From the NCBI GenBank assembly GCA_964036275.1, contig OZ038433.1:21064485-21128484 (forward strand): a stretch of 64,000 bases of DNA, written 5' to 3'. Within the stretch, counting starts at the first letter, position 1; the number at the start of each line of letters is the position of its first letter. Shown one piece after another: positions 35,183 to 46,503 of the stretch. Position numbers and translations under genes: made by a program. The notes under the pieces were generated by a model. It was not told where the DNA came from. It did no database searches and saw only the letters and a program-made list of their open reading frames with translations. Source of the DNA: Litoditis marina (taxonomy: Eukaryota; Nematoda; Chromadorea; Rhabditida; Rhabditidae).

Positions 35183-37791
35183 CTAACTGTAGTTCGATTC
35201 GTCGGTACAGTTTCTACGCGCCTCGTCCAGAAATCCTGCAAGAAAATTTCCGGTTATTAGAAAAGGTACAATACAAAAATAAACGAAATGAGTATTTCTC
35301 CGTGGCGAGAGCCGATTTTTTGGTTTTTTCTCGTGTTGAGTATAAAACAATTGTAAATACGCAAATCACTTGAAAATAATGAGTTGACGTCATCTGGAAA
35401 AATGTCGATTACCGCGTAATACTAACCTCGTTTCATTTCTCGTATAATTGCGCTCATGAACTTCTCCCACGCCACCAGTGCGAGACAGGGAGGCGAGTTA
35501 GACCCGGACATCAGGTGTATTTCCAGTTGACTCTGTACAAAAATGAGAATGATGAATCACAGCCATAGAATCAGCTACTCTTGACTGTACAACTCCTGAC
35601 GCTCGAAATTTCTCTCAACGCTCGTTTAACTTGAAACCAAGTATTCTCGTGTCAATTGAATCGAACCGCTACTAGACAACGATTACTACAACAAGTAAGA
35701 AAAACATGTGTTTTCATGTTTACAGTTTGGAGCCTAGCGTCACGCTTATATAAGTTTTGAGTCCAGAATTAATGAAAAAAAATGAAACGTTTGAAATCCC
35801 AGCGTTTCATCGTTGTTCTCCTTCAAAACCTCAACTCCTTTACATAGTACATTTTCGTTTTGTAACTGGTGTGGCAAAGAAATCAGTGAAATCCAATCAG
35901 ACGTTCATGCGGAAATCAGACGTATGTTTTCTCGGTAATCTAGTGAGGTTTTTGATGTGTTGTTAGCGCAAAAAAACTGTAATTCGAAGAATTTCGGTGA
36001 CTGGTTCAGACACGGAATTTTCTTGATTCGAATTATGCGGTTACGCGGTTATTCGATATGCAAATGGCTATGAATACGTGTGTAATAGTTTGTTGTTCTT
36101 TCGGACGCAAAACACGAGTTTAGATCAGATAAGTGGATCGCATAAATACCAAATCATGGGAACATCAAGTATCGCAAAACTCATGCAGAATACGCTAATG
36201 TACCCTTTCTCAGAAGTAGATTAACTAAATGACGAACTGAGAGCATAAAAGGAGCAGTAAAACAATCGATGATACCAGTTTGATTACCTTTATTCACATT
36301 CTTTGTCAACAATGACTTGCAGAATGTGTGGAAAATTATGTGTGACCGGCTTGACTTGGACAAAAACTTAATTGAATCAAGTTTGTGTTACATTATGAGG
36401 TTCGTGAAAATAACGTGGAAAGTAAGTGAAAACACTCAATGGTGTCCGTATTCGGTATTAGTTTCTTTAAGTAAGTTTATGGTGTACCGTTTTGACTCAT
36501 TTTTCGTTTGTGGAACGTCTGTCAGTTTGCCAAAAACTACTCCAGCGATTAGTAAAGCCATAAACACCACACTTCTCACAAAACTAGAAGAACCTATGAT
36601 AAAAATGAAAACCCACAAATGTATGTGAAGAACTCAAGTTGTGATTGAACATTGTTTCGCTACTCACTTCTTTTCTGACAATTGGCAAGTCGGAAGTGAG
36701 GCTGGTTCGGTGTACATCTAAGGTCACCTGATCCACTGTCACCTTCTTGAACGCCAGCCAGTTTTCAGCGCCAAAGTTGACACCCCTAAAAAAATTGTGA
36801 TTAGCTGGTTTTGTCGATAACATTATATCTATTCAATTTTTAGAGGGAAACTTGTTGGTTGTTAAAGGGAAACTTAATATTTGAAAAATCGAAACGTTCA
36901 AGTTGATCAGCAATCTAAATTATCATATTCTTCACAAATCCTAATCTATTGATAAAATTTCGTTCACTGAAAAGTTTCACAGAAAAGTCATGAAAGAGAA
37001 GTAAATGGACGATCGTCGAACAAGGGAAAAACTAGAAACTTCACGAACCTGTAAAAGTGTATTTGTCCTATCCTACGTGCCATTGCGTACACATGTGCAA
37101 TGGGACAGAATCCGAGGGTACTAACGGCAGTATCCAAGAAATTCTGAATTCGATGAGCCTGGAAAATTGATTCAAGTGTCTGGACAGTTTCCATTGTTTT
37201 TTTTTTCATAATATAAGTTTTTTTTCTACAAACTTTCTTCTATGGTCTAAAAGACTAAAAAAATCGTTTCATATTTCTCTGATTTTCGACTTCACACTGA
37301 ACTCACAGAACCAAGCTCACCTGTAGCATGAACGCTTTGCATTCGAACAATGTGCTCAAATTGTCCTCAGAACATTGAATTCCAAAGTAATCCTTGAATT
37401 GTGGTTTCAATTGAATGAGCGATCGTAGAATGTGTTGACCGACATCTTTCAGTTTCGCCCTGTAACATCAAAATCTAAATTACTTATTGTTATTTTCTGA
37501 GACACGGATATTTGCCCAGACTATTTCGAATTGCTGACTTGACTTAAGTTGCCGTAAATACATCAAGACAAAATTTCATAGAACAAAACCCAGTCAAAAA
37601 CCCGGTTTGGAATAACATGGTTTTTCATGAACATATTCAAAGTGCTTCTGCAATTTTATCTGAAAAAGGGTGGAAAGATCAACTCACTTCTCCCACACTT
37701 CTCGGATGGCACTCATCTCCTCATCAGTTAGTTCGGACTCTTCCACTTTTTGCTTTGAACACCCGAACGAACGACATAACCATTGAAGCAT
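35183..37791 (-). CDS. Globin-family protein (209 aa)
   Basis: Six exons: 37688-37791, 37321-37459, 37049-37158, 36668-36785, 35427-35532 and 35183-35235, joining in frame to 210 codons. The fold is recognisable from helix A (LTDEEMSAIREVWEKAK) through VGQHILRSLIQLKPQFKDYF to the F and H helices. Key positions are Phe60 (CD1), 21 residues before Gln81 as in myoglobin's CD1-E7 spacing, so E7 is probably Gln. His115 in RRIGQIHF is the likely proximal (F8) haem ligand. VAWEKFMSAIIREM matches helix H. The N-terminus has MLQWLCRSFGCSKQKV, with two Cys and no signal peptide, so lipid modification or redox roles are possible. Nematodes have many such neuronal globins for oxygen sensing or redox work. 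The start ATG is the first in exon 1, but an additional upstream exon cannot be excluded. A 60-codon hydrophobic frame in intron 4 is not part of it. Confidence 0.85.
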
Positions 37792-40654
37792 CGTGCTGGA
37801 AACACCTATTTTACATTGTGGCTTCGAGAACTTCGCATCTTTTCAAGAGGCTGTGAACAGCATGAGATTAATTACTCATGTCACGATGGCTTCAGTAATC
37901 TACCCGCGTTTTCCTCGAGTAACACAACAGATAACTACTGATGAAGTTCTAATGCGGATGAAACATTATAATGTTCTAACAGGAAAAACTATAATGTTCT
38001 CCGTCTCTGTTTGGAGTGTTCATTAAAAGTGCGGAATGCACTTAAATCAATCATCTTCTTAACCACTACTGAATGGCTTGTTCTATTTTGTTAGTATGAA
38101 ACTGGTTTTGTCAAAACTTGCTAAAAATTCAGTAGAAATTAGGCGTGGTTCAAGAGCTGTAGGTAGTTGTTCAGTAACCGTTTGATAGTAACCTGGTAGC
38201 AACGTGCGAAATTGCTAACAAATACCCACTGAATGGCTATTAAATTCCAACTAGTGCACGTTAGGAGCGGGTTAGTAGAAGTCGAGTTTCTATGGGGGTG
38301 CGAGCGGATACATATGCTTTTTTCGTCTTAATAGATTAGAGAGTGAGATAAAAATAACATCAGAAAATAGAAATAAAAATCTCTCTCTGATTTGCAATAG
38401 TCAATGTGTAATGGCGAGAGAAATGTTATGGCGAAAAATCTTCACGAACTGTTCAACTGACTGATTTATACACAGTAAAATGAGTTTTGATATTTATTTC
38501 CATGTTAAGTGGAGCTTTAAAAGACTGAATTATGACGAACGGGAAGTCGTCCACGAGCCAGTGTTCTCGCACAAAGAAAAACGCAGTTACAAGTGGGAAG
38601 GGAAAAATTAGGATTAGATTACGTGAGCTGTCTGGCGCGCTAGTAATCTTCAGATATCCTGTGAGATAATCTCATAATATATTAATATTTTGTGAATCTC
38701 ATGAGGTGATCCGCGACTAAACTTCGCAGATTCTATATGTAGCCTTACAGGTTTTGCACTTAATACTACTACTAACTTTCGAGGTTTGAGACCAAAGTCA
38801 TAAACCAATCATTAGAAAAACCATTCTGGATGTTTGACGGATTACTGTAGAAGGACATCGATTGGTGAAACGAACTATAGACCAAATGTACCGTATGGGC
38901 TTGCTTTGCAGCGCGAATGCCCAAAGCCTATATCACGCCGTCGGACATTAGCTGCGATCAAGAGATGATGTGCAGTCTCGCATTAGTTTGTCTTCTGGCA
39001 TGAATTCCATATGAGAGCAAGCGCGGAACTCCTTCATGAATGCGCACAAAAAGGAAAGTAATCCGCTCTAGGGTTCTACGAATTGTTCTTATTTGCAAGT
39101 TCTTCAATATGAGCTCTTCCTAGTTGGTGCAATAAATTGGAATAACAAATATTTCATTTTCGAAATTTACGAGCAACAGCAGATGAAATAAAAATAATGA
39201 CGGTGAAACACGAAAAAAATTGGAATAGTACGAGCGTCGTAGCAATCTCTTCAAAGCGTGGAAGATCTCACGGGAACTATGTCGTGGGAAGCTACGGGAT
39301 AGTGAGCTACTTTTTTGCAATAATATAGCCAACTGTAAGCATATAATCCGTAAGATATGTGATGAATTCTACTTCCTAGACATCTCATGAAGTCATCTTG
39401 AGCGATGTTTGATTATTACCAGTGCGCTAGAGGAAAAAACAGAGAAAGCATACTAGAAGTCTATTGAATAGTCACGTAAAGTGAGCGTTCTAATGAGGCG
39501 TCGTGCACTTTGTTATTATGTTTCACGTGACTGTGCAATTGACTAACAGTATACTCGAGAGGGGCTGCTAAGACTTCTCAAACACACGCAAACACTCACA
39601 TGTACGGATTTCGCATGATAATTGAAACTGCTCGTGAACGAAAGCTGAAACCTGGAAAAGTTGCATAGTTGCTGGATCTTGAAACTGCAATATACACATG
39701 TAGGTTCAAGTAGGTTCGAATAAATGCTAACAATCATTTTTTTTGAATAAAAATGTCTTATCTATTTTTGTAACGAAGTATAGTTTTTATTCTGAGGTTA
39801 ACGAGACCAAAGCCAAAAGAAGCAGTGATTACGTGCCGTAGCCAGACGATTTTGGCGGAAGTGTGGACTTCCGGTGCCATCTCGAGGTCTATCATCGGAC
39901 ACATTCACAGACCTTCTTTCCGATTGGACTCAGTCGATGAACGCGCATCCGGGAACAATCGACACTTGCAATTTTTCTACGAATAATAATTTATCAACTC
40001 CAAACTGGACAGACACTAGTTGAAGACTGACGAGTGTCCGAAAAGTTGTTTCAATAAAGAGAGAGAATATAAAAAACATGCATAGGGTATATACAGAACT
40101 CGTGCCTGTCTAGGGAAAAGACATACAGACAACTGTACAGAAAAAGACAACTGTAGACTTCAAATGTGTCGGAGACGGTCGGAGACGGTCGAGAGTTGTA
40201 TTGTTGAACAGAAAATGAAGTTTTTCAGAAATTTCCTAAGGGTGTTTCATGTGTACAATGACATGCGTGCGTTGTGAACCATTGTGCAACCTAGGTATTG
40301 TTCTATTTTTGCAGAATACTTCTGCTACAGTATCACAGCAATTCGTATTGTTCACTTTTTGCTGATATAGAGGTCAAATCAAACACAACTCACACATTTT
40401 TTGGTTACCCCACTTTTTGCTAATTGTTCTCTCCTTGCTAGTTGTACTCCTACAACTTCATATATTGCATATTCACAAAGTGGATCTTGTGAACTCATTA
40501 TATTATCATGGAAATCTCAGTTTTGTGTGTGCACGAAGCCGAATGCAGACCATAAAATTGCTGGTGCTGTAGTATAACGCAAGTTAATGGGCTCGTGACT
40601 ATCAACAACTTAACAAAAAACTGAAGTTTTGATTGACAATGACATGTACATCGC
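37792..40654. other. Gene-poor stretch upstream of the globin
   Basis: It includes the globin promoter side and a MITE of family A (39450-39553). No exon chain or RNA gene is seen; the open frames are short and featureless. Confidence 0.5.
39450..39553 (+). repeat. MITE family A, copy 3 (internally deleted)
   Basis: Starts TACTAGAAGTCTATTGAATA and ends TGACTAACAGTATA, about 105 bp. It lacks part of the middle segment present in the other copies. Confidence 0.72.
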
Positions 40655-41026
40655 TTTTGGCGCCGATTCAACGAACGGGACTGGCACCGTCGACAAATTT
40701 ACAATATTTGAGACGCCAACTCTTTTGAAATGTAGTCATTATTCTCAATACCACATCAAAATCCTTCATGCTGAAACTTTCTTGTTTTTCGTTTTGGCGC
40801 CAATTGGCACACGCGTCTGGCGCCGGAACGAAACAAAATTCCTAAGTTTTTGAGCTACCAGCTCACACTACTACATGTGTCCATTATTGAATGGAGAAAA
40901 CTTCAAACGATTCAATCGACGATTTTGTGTGTTTTGGTTTTGGCGCCATTTGGCGCCTGTTCCGAGCGCCAGAAGATAAAATTCGATTTCGAAAATGTAA
41001 ATCTATATATCACATTGGAGTGTTCA

Positions 41027-41067
41027 ATCGCGCGCAGCGCGAAGCGCTGCGCAGATTAGTTTTTGAT
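41027..41067. repeat. GC-rich 41-bp repeat, second copy
   Basis: Matches 18831-18871, with a GCGCGAAGCGCTGCGCAGAT core followed by TAGTTTTTGAT. Confidence 0.75.
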
Positions 41068-41590
41068 CACAACATTGCGGACTTTCAAAAGTGGTTTTAT
41101 GCCATTTTCTCAAAAACTCCTGAACGGATTTTTGAGATTTTGATGGAAAGAGATAGAGGAGGAAAGGCTTTATCATTGAGCTATTCGATATTTAATGTGC
41201 GACCAGTGATCTACAGTTATGCTGAATATCGTCTCGCAAAAATGTCTTCCGACGGCGGCCGCGTGGCGTGGCGCGGCGTGGCGCGGCGGCCGCAAAACCG
41301 ACGAATTCAACCGATTCGTCTGAAATTTGGAATATAGTTAGAAACAGCAGAGTTATGTGTAAATCTGAAATCTTGGACCAATCGGTTAAAAATGAGTCAT
41401 TTTATCGCCTTGGAAACATTGCATTTAGCTGCTTTGACAATCACTTCTAGATGTGCGGAGTGTGCGCAGTGAGCTGTTGTTTCGCCTTTTGGTGGTTTGA
41501 ATAGATCAAAATATATTGGAAAAACAATTGTGTTAATCCGTAGAGATCCTGACTACATAAAAAGGTTAATCGAACAAAAACAAAAATGTT

Positions 41591-41662
41591 GTCCGTGAAA
41601 GGATTCGAACCCTCGGCCTACTGAACTGTAGTGCGCTGCTCTGCCGACTGAGCCAAATCGTC
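41591..41662 (-). pseudogene. tRNA-like sequence, probably a tRNA pseudogene
   Basis: The minus strand has a good D-arm with A box (TTGGCTCAGTCGGCAGAGC) and a T-arm with B box (GGGTTCGAATCC) at tRNA spacing. The acceptor strands (GACGATT against CACGGAC) pair poorly. The anticodon arm around ACTACAGTTCAGTAGG does not give a clean seven-base loop. A working tRNA is therefore unlikely. Confidence 0.55.
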
Positions 41663-41893
41663 ACGAAGGAAGAAAAAATGGACGGCGCCACACGTGCGCT
41701 GCCCGAAATCAAGGATTGATCACGGTTTCTGAGAGAATGCTTACTAACCAGAGTTCTAACGCAGTTTATGTTCTGCAAATCAACTTAGTATTCATTGTTA
41801 CGTTCAAAAAAGTTTAATAATAATTGATTAGATGCTCATTATTTCCTATCTATTGATTCATTATTTCCTTCGGAAATATAGAAAATGAGGACA

Positions 41894-42477
41894 ATTTGTA
41901 TAAAAAAACGATGTAAAGTGAGAGACGATTAGCTTTTGAGATTGAACTGCATGGAATATAGAAAAGGAGGACAATAACTCAAGAGGGAAATAAAAAATCT
42001 AATCTCGCAATTTTCATGATCATCCTGACAGACTGATTCAAAAAATATATGCTAAATCTTTTAGAAAAGTCCGCTTACACTAAAAACGTATCTGAAACAA
42101 AAATCAGCTATACCGTCAGTCTATCGCACAGTCACGTGAAACATGTTAAACACAGCAGAACTCGGAAACGTGAAACGACAAAGTGCACACTTAGGCTATT
42201 AGAATGCTAACTTTACATGAATATTCAAGAAACTTATAGTATACTCTGTTCTGTTATCATTTTTGAATCAATGGTGATAATCATATTAGGACGTTTCATC
42301 TAATTGTTTGCTGCAAGGTTTTTTTTCACTGAAAAACAAAATGTTTTTGACCCATGAAAATTGCGAGATTAGATTTTTTATTTCCCTCTTGAGTTATTGT
42401 CCTCCTTTTCTATATTCCATGCAGTTCAATCTCAAAAGCTAATCGTCTCTCACTTTACATCGTTTTTTTATACAAAT
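41894..42477. repeat. Perfect 125-bp inverted repeat with 334-bp spacer
   Basis: Arms 41894-42018 and 42353-42477 are exact reverse complements by eye (for example CGATGTAAAGTGAGAGACGA in the left arm). The spacer contains a family A MITE (42109-42243). The structure could be a foldback transposon or a recent inverted duplication, and its transcript would form a long double-stranded stem. Confidence 0.88.
42109..42243 (-). repeat. MITE family A, copy 4
   Basis: In reverse orientation: the CACAGTCACGTGAAACATGT end lies on the left and a CTAACTTTACATGAATATTC-type end on the right. It sits inside the spacer of the 125-bp inverted repeat. Confidence 0.72.
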
Positions 42478-43055
42478 ATCTATTAACTTTAAACAGTTTC
42501 GACGACAACTAGTTATTTTCTTACTTTGACGCTAATTGGCGCCAGCGCCAGGCGCCAACAAGATTTTTTCCCATTTTTAGACTAAGCAACTTACTTGACA
42601 TGTGATAATTATTGTCTGTACCAAATTTCAGACTATTTCATGGACGATGTCAAGTGTTTAGGTTTCGGCGCCATTTAGCGCCTAGTCCGAGCGCCAGAAC
42701 GAGAATTCAAGTTTTGCAAACGGAAATCCACATTTTACAAAGTATTCCAACTTTTGAGCTTGAAATGTGCAATGAAGTGAGAGCAATGTTCACTTCTCTT
42801 AATTCTCCACTAGAAGACGGTCAGTAAGTCTTTTCGTCCTGTTTTCATTTTCTCAGAGGGGTTCAACTGATGATGACCCAACCCTCTAAGAAAACCCAAA
42901 ACCGTCTTGAATCAGGGTCGAAACGGTTTTGAGAACATCTCTTACTGAGCCCATTAACCTAATCATATTCCAATTCTATTAATTTGAAACAATGTAGTTG
43001 ACGACAACTGGTGTTTTGCCGCTTTTGGCGCCTATTCGCGCCCGCGCTTGGCGCC

Positions 43056-44523
43056 AGAGATTAGATATACTCTTCATACTCAGCGGGACAGGCTATCGTT
43101 CGCCATACAATAGATATTTGAATAGTAAGCCAAATTGGTTGAATAGTTTTTCCACTACGATGCGGACACAATTCCGTGAGGGACGAGCGACGAGGGACGA
43201 ATTACGGCTGAACTTTTCAACAACGACACGAAACCATAAATCAGGCGAAAATAATCCGATTTGGCTAAAACTCTCACACAATGTTCAATTTGTGATTCTC
43301 AAACGTTTTCTTCTCTTGGTTTTTAGATTATATTTGGAGCTTTTCGTGAATTATAAGGAAAACACGAGTCCGCAATGGCCGAACCAAAGACAACTCACGC
43401 AGAGCGCTTCGCGCGAATCTTTAAAAAAATTAATTTGACGTTCTACTATCCTTCCAAAACGATGATCTCACAACGTGCCTCGGGCGTGAATTTCATGACA
43501 AATCTCGCGGATTCTGAGTATTGAGTGTATTGGAGATGTTTTTACTCTGAGTACCGAGATGAATCACTTGTGTACATGCACGTGTACAGCCATGTAAATA
43601 ATTCAGGTCTCAATGCATGGTCTCATAGTATGATTCGGTGGTGATCTGTTTCAGTTTCAAGTTCCTGATTCAAGCAGAAAAAAGTGGTGGAAATTATCGA
43701 AATAAATTGAAACATCTTTTGCGAGCTGACATAACGCAGAAGTAGCGTGGACGTAGAATTGTGAAATTTCAAAAAAAAGATTATATAATGGAAGTCTGCT
43801 TGTTTTTTTATTGAAAATCTCGGTATTGCTATTCTAAAAAATTGCTTTTTATTCAATTGTGTCAGATGTTAATTTTAGCTGGAATCCTTAAAGTAATACA
43901 CCACCTTTTAGCTCCCAACTAATACATTAATAGCTTCCTCGTTCGGCAACCTTTTCGTTGTGAAAACATTTGTATCCTGACTCGATTATTTTGGTAATAC
44001 TCGACGAGTGAATGCAGCTGTTTGGTAGATATTTCGGTGACGTGGTCTACTGCGTTCAGAATGTTCTCTGAGAATTACTGTAAACATTCAAAGTTCCCAA
44101 TACCTGTTTACTAATGAAACCATGGTCTTCCCTTAGAATTTTGCGATCTGACGTACTAATCGAGGTGGAGAATCGGATTTCAGAGAATGTGAGATATTTT
44201 ACACCAAATTTTGAGGTATTTTTACACGTTCCAAAACACTATAAAACATGAATATGCCAGTTTAAAAACTGATATTAACTCAATGTAACTCTAAAACTTT
44301 ACCACGTGAACCAATGACGAAGACGATGCACCAATACCCGTCATCTTTTCGAACAAACTGTCGTTCTTCTGAAGTTTTACAACCTTAGTTTACACAAAAT
44401 CACCTGTATCGATGGACTATTGACGAAACGTTTTGTTTTGCAGTTCTTGTTTCGCGCCAACTCGTTTTTTTTCAGGCAGACTTTTCAATGGACAGCACTT
44501 TTATCGGACACCTGTTTTTTCGG
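43056..44523. other. Spacer upstream of array copy 9
   Basis: The first 400 bp continues repeat-derived DNA, including a GAGCGCTTCGCGCGAATC word related to the 41-bp repeat. Nothing coding is recognised up to the promoter of copy 9. Confidence 0.5.
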
Positions 44524-44552
44524 GGTATCCAATACGATCTCGTGTATAAAAT
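44524..44552 (+). promoter_or_regulatory. TATA box and conserved upstream box of peptide copy 9
   Basis: GGTATCCAATACGAT (44524-44538) followed by TATAAAAT (44545-44552), 40 bp before the ATG. The 15-mer is identical in copies 5 and 7. Confidence 0.68.
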
Positions 44553-44584
44553 GGTCGTGATCAGGGACGGTAGTACATCCAAAC

Positions 44585-46315
44585 ATGCGCTCATTCGTCA
44601 TTTTCTTCTTCTTGGTGCTCTGCCTTCTCGCAGGTGAGATTTGTACACTCATCGTTGTTTTAAAATCAGAAACACTCATTTTGCATTACTAGTCCGATGA
44701 TTGATTGATTGATTGATTTATTACGCATATAAATACGTGAAAAAATGAGATGAGAAGTGGGAAAAAGTGGTGGAAACAGAAATAAAACATAGAACAAAGT
44801 GATAAAGTGGGATGTGAAATGAGAACAGTACTACAACAACACAGTAACGATATATATGTCGGAATGATGATGGTTCACACAACAATAAAAACGGAAACTG
44901 AGCAAGAAGTTAACTAACACAAGCCACTGACCTACAAAACTCAAATGGGTTCCAACAGAAACGTTCAATTCATTAATTAGTTAAGGGTTTCAAACAAATA
45001 TTTTTTCATACATTTGACTGAAACAGGTACAGATTTATTTTTCGTGATTTTCAAGTATTTAGAACCAGCTCTGACAGTGAAAAATTGTGCTCTAGTCTTG
45101 AATTTGGGAGCGGTGAAACGTAATTTCAACCTTGTACCCCTGGTTCGCGAGTTTTCAAAGGTATAAAACTTTGCAGTCTCAACGCCAGAGTTTCCATGTA
45201 CAATCTTGTGAAGGATTGTCTATTTCCAAGTCCCAAACTCTAGTATACGAGTCGACAACGATTAAATTTCCCTAGATTCAAAAGATGCAGCTATCAATAT
45301 CAACAATTGTCATGATATGAAGTTAGAAAATGCACTTTAATTTGGTTCCTAGCTGAGTTGGAGCACTGGTTACTGCAATACGCAAGCTTACCTAGTCGTC
45401 CCCCACTTGACCCGGTGATTATACTATATTCTTATAATATGTAATTAATTCAAGAGAAGAATGAAACAAAAACAATAATAACTCACGAAACTTACCGCTG
45501 AATTTATCTTTTCAGTTGTCAACGTTTCCGAAGCAGCTGGTACTCACGGCAAAGTGTAAGTTGCTCTTTATCCACTCTCTAGCTTCATCTCATGGTCACA
45601 CGTTGAGAAATTTACTACGATTTTCACAGATGTCTTTATTTTAAGGGGATATTAAGTTCCACCTAAAAATCTCTGAAACAATCTTAGAAGTTTATTTGAA
45701 TAACACAGAATTATGAAAGGTATTTCATCACACAGCACATCACTAAGCACATATTTCCATAATATTTCATGTTTGTTCTTAAAGGGACTTGTTTTTTTTT
45801 CTTTAAGAAAACAACTTCTTTTTCCTACACTAACGCAGTTGCTTATTCATAGTCTATCATTTCAGTGGTGCTGTCCACCATGCCAAGAGAGGTGCCCAAC
45901 TAGCTGCTGCTCGTAGAAGAAAGGCATTCGCCCGCAAGAGAGCATTCCATCGTAAGTGTTTTCCAGCTAGTTTTTCTTTTATTTTCTCCTCTTGTATATC
46001 ACATGCTTGCATGTAAATAAATCAATCAATCAATCTAAGTAAATTTACTAAACCAGTTTTTCAAGACGAAATATAACATACCCAATGTATAAAGTATAAG
46101 AAGATACAAAAAACATATATGAATAACCATACAATACAAAAGTTAAACCTGGAATATATCTACCATGCAACCAAAACCAGTTGACTCATACTGCATGTTT
46201 TTCAGAAGCCAAGGCGAGAAAGATCCAGAAGCGTCGCAACCTCCAGAAACAGAAGGCCCAGAAGGCAAAGAAGGCTCACAAACATCGTGCCGCCAAGAAA
46301 CACGCTCGCGGTTAA
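44585..46315 (+). CDS. Secreted cationic peptide gene, array copy 9 (94 aa)
   Basis: Exons 44585-44633, 45516-45555, 45866-45951 and 46206-46315. Signal peptide MRSFVIFFFLVLCLLA. Exon 2 VVNVSEAAGTHGKV. Exon 3 GAVHHAKRGAQLAAARRRKA then FARKRAFH. Exon 4 AKARKIQKRRNLQKQKAQKA, then KKAHKHRAAKKHARG-stop. The last 64 residues contain about 25 Lys+Arg and no acidic residue. The protein is closest to copy 7. It lies 11.5 kb from the rest of the array, beyond the globin gene and repeats. An AATAAA is at 46362-46367. Intron 1 is the longest first intron of the array. A second set of 3' exons follows directly (46504-46941), so alternative 3' exon use is possible. Confidence 0.83.
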
Positions 46316-46503
46316 GAAACTCTTCTGATACATACTCACCTTATTTATTATTTTATTGCCGAATAAAACTTTTCACTGTAATATGTGTTTTATGCTCACA
46401 GTACTTCATCGAAGAGCAGCAGGTGCTAAATGTAAATTGAAAGTAATACGTAGCAACTACAATCAAGAATGAACGTTCACTGTGATAAAATTTTGTTTTT
46501 GAT

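Larger units (their letters stand above)
40655..43055 (+). repeat. GGCGCC-motif repeat array
   Basis: TTTTGGCGCC-type blocks recur at about 40655, 40792, 40938, 42536, 42666 and 43022. They usually continue as an AT-rich word, a second GGCGCC and a GAGCGCCAGAA-like end. Spacing of the first three is about 137 and 146 bp, suggesting decayed tandem units. The array is interrupted by the 41.9-42.5 kb inverted repeat. Two frames of 148 and 146 codons in it (40891-41337, 42998-43438) are products of the repeat, not recognisable genes. Confidence 0.65.

Noticed and set aside
36436..36618. Hydrophobic 60-codon frame as an extra globin exon
   Set aside because: Exons 4 and 5 join in frame without it, and globins have no such membrane segment.
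40891..41337. 148-codon plus-strand frame
   Set aside because: Built from the GGCGCC array, the 41-bp repeat and a GC-rich simple repeat; no recognisable domain.
41591..41662. Functional tRNA gene
   Set aside because: Acceptor stem does not pair and the anticodon arm is irregular, so it was listed as a pseudogene.
42998..43438. 146-codon plus-strand frame
   Set aside because: Overlaps a GGCGCC block and repeat-derived sequence; composition not protein-like.
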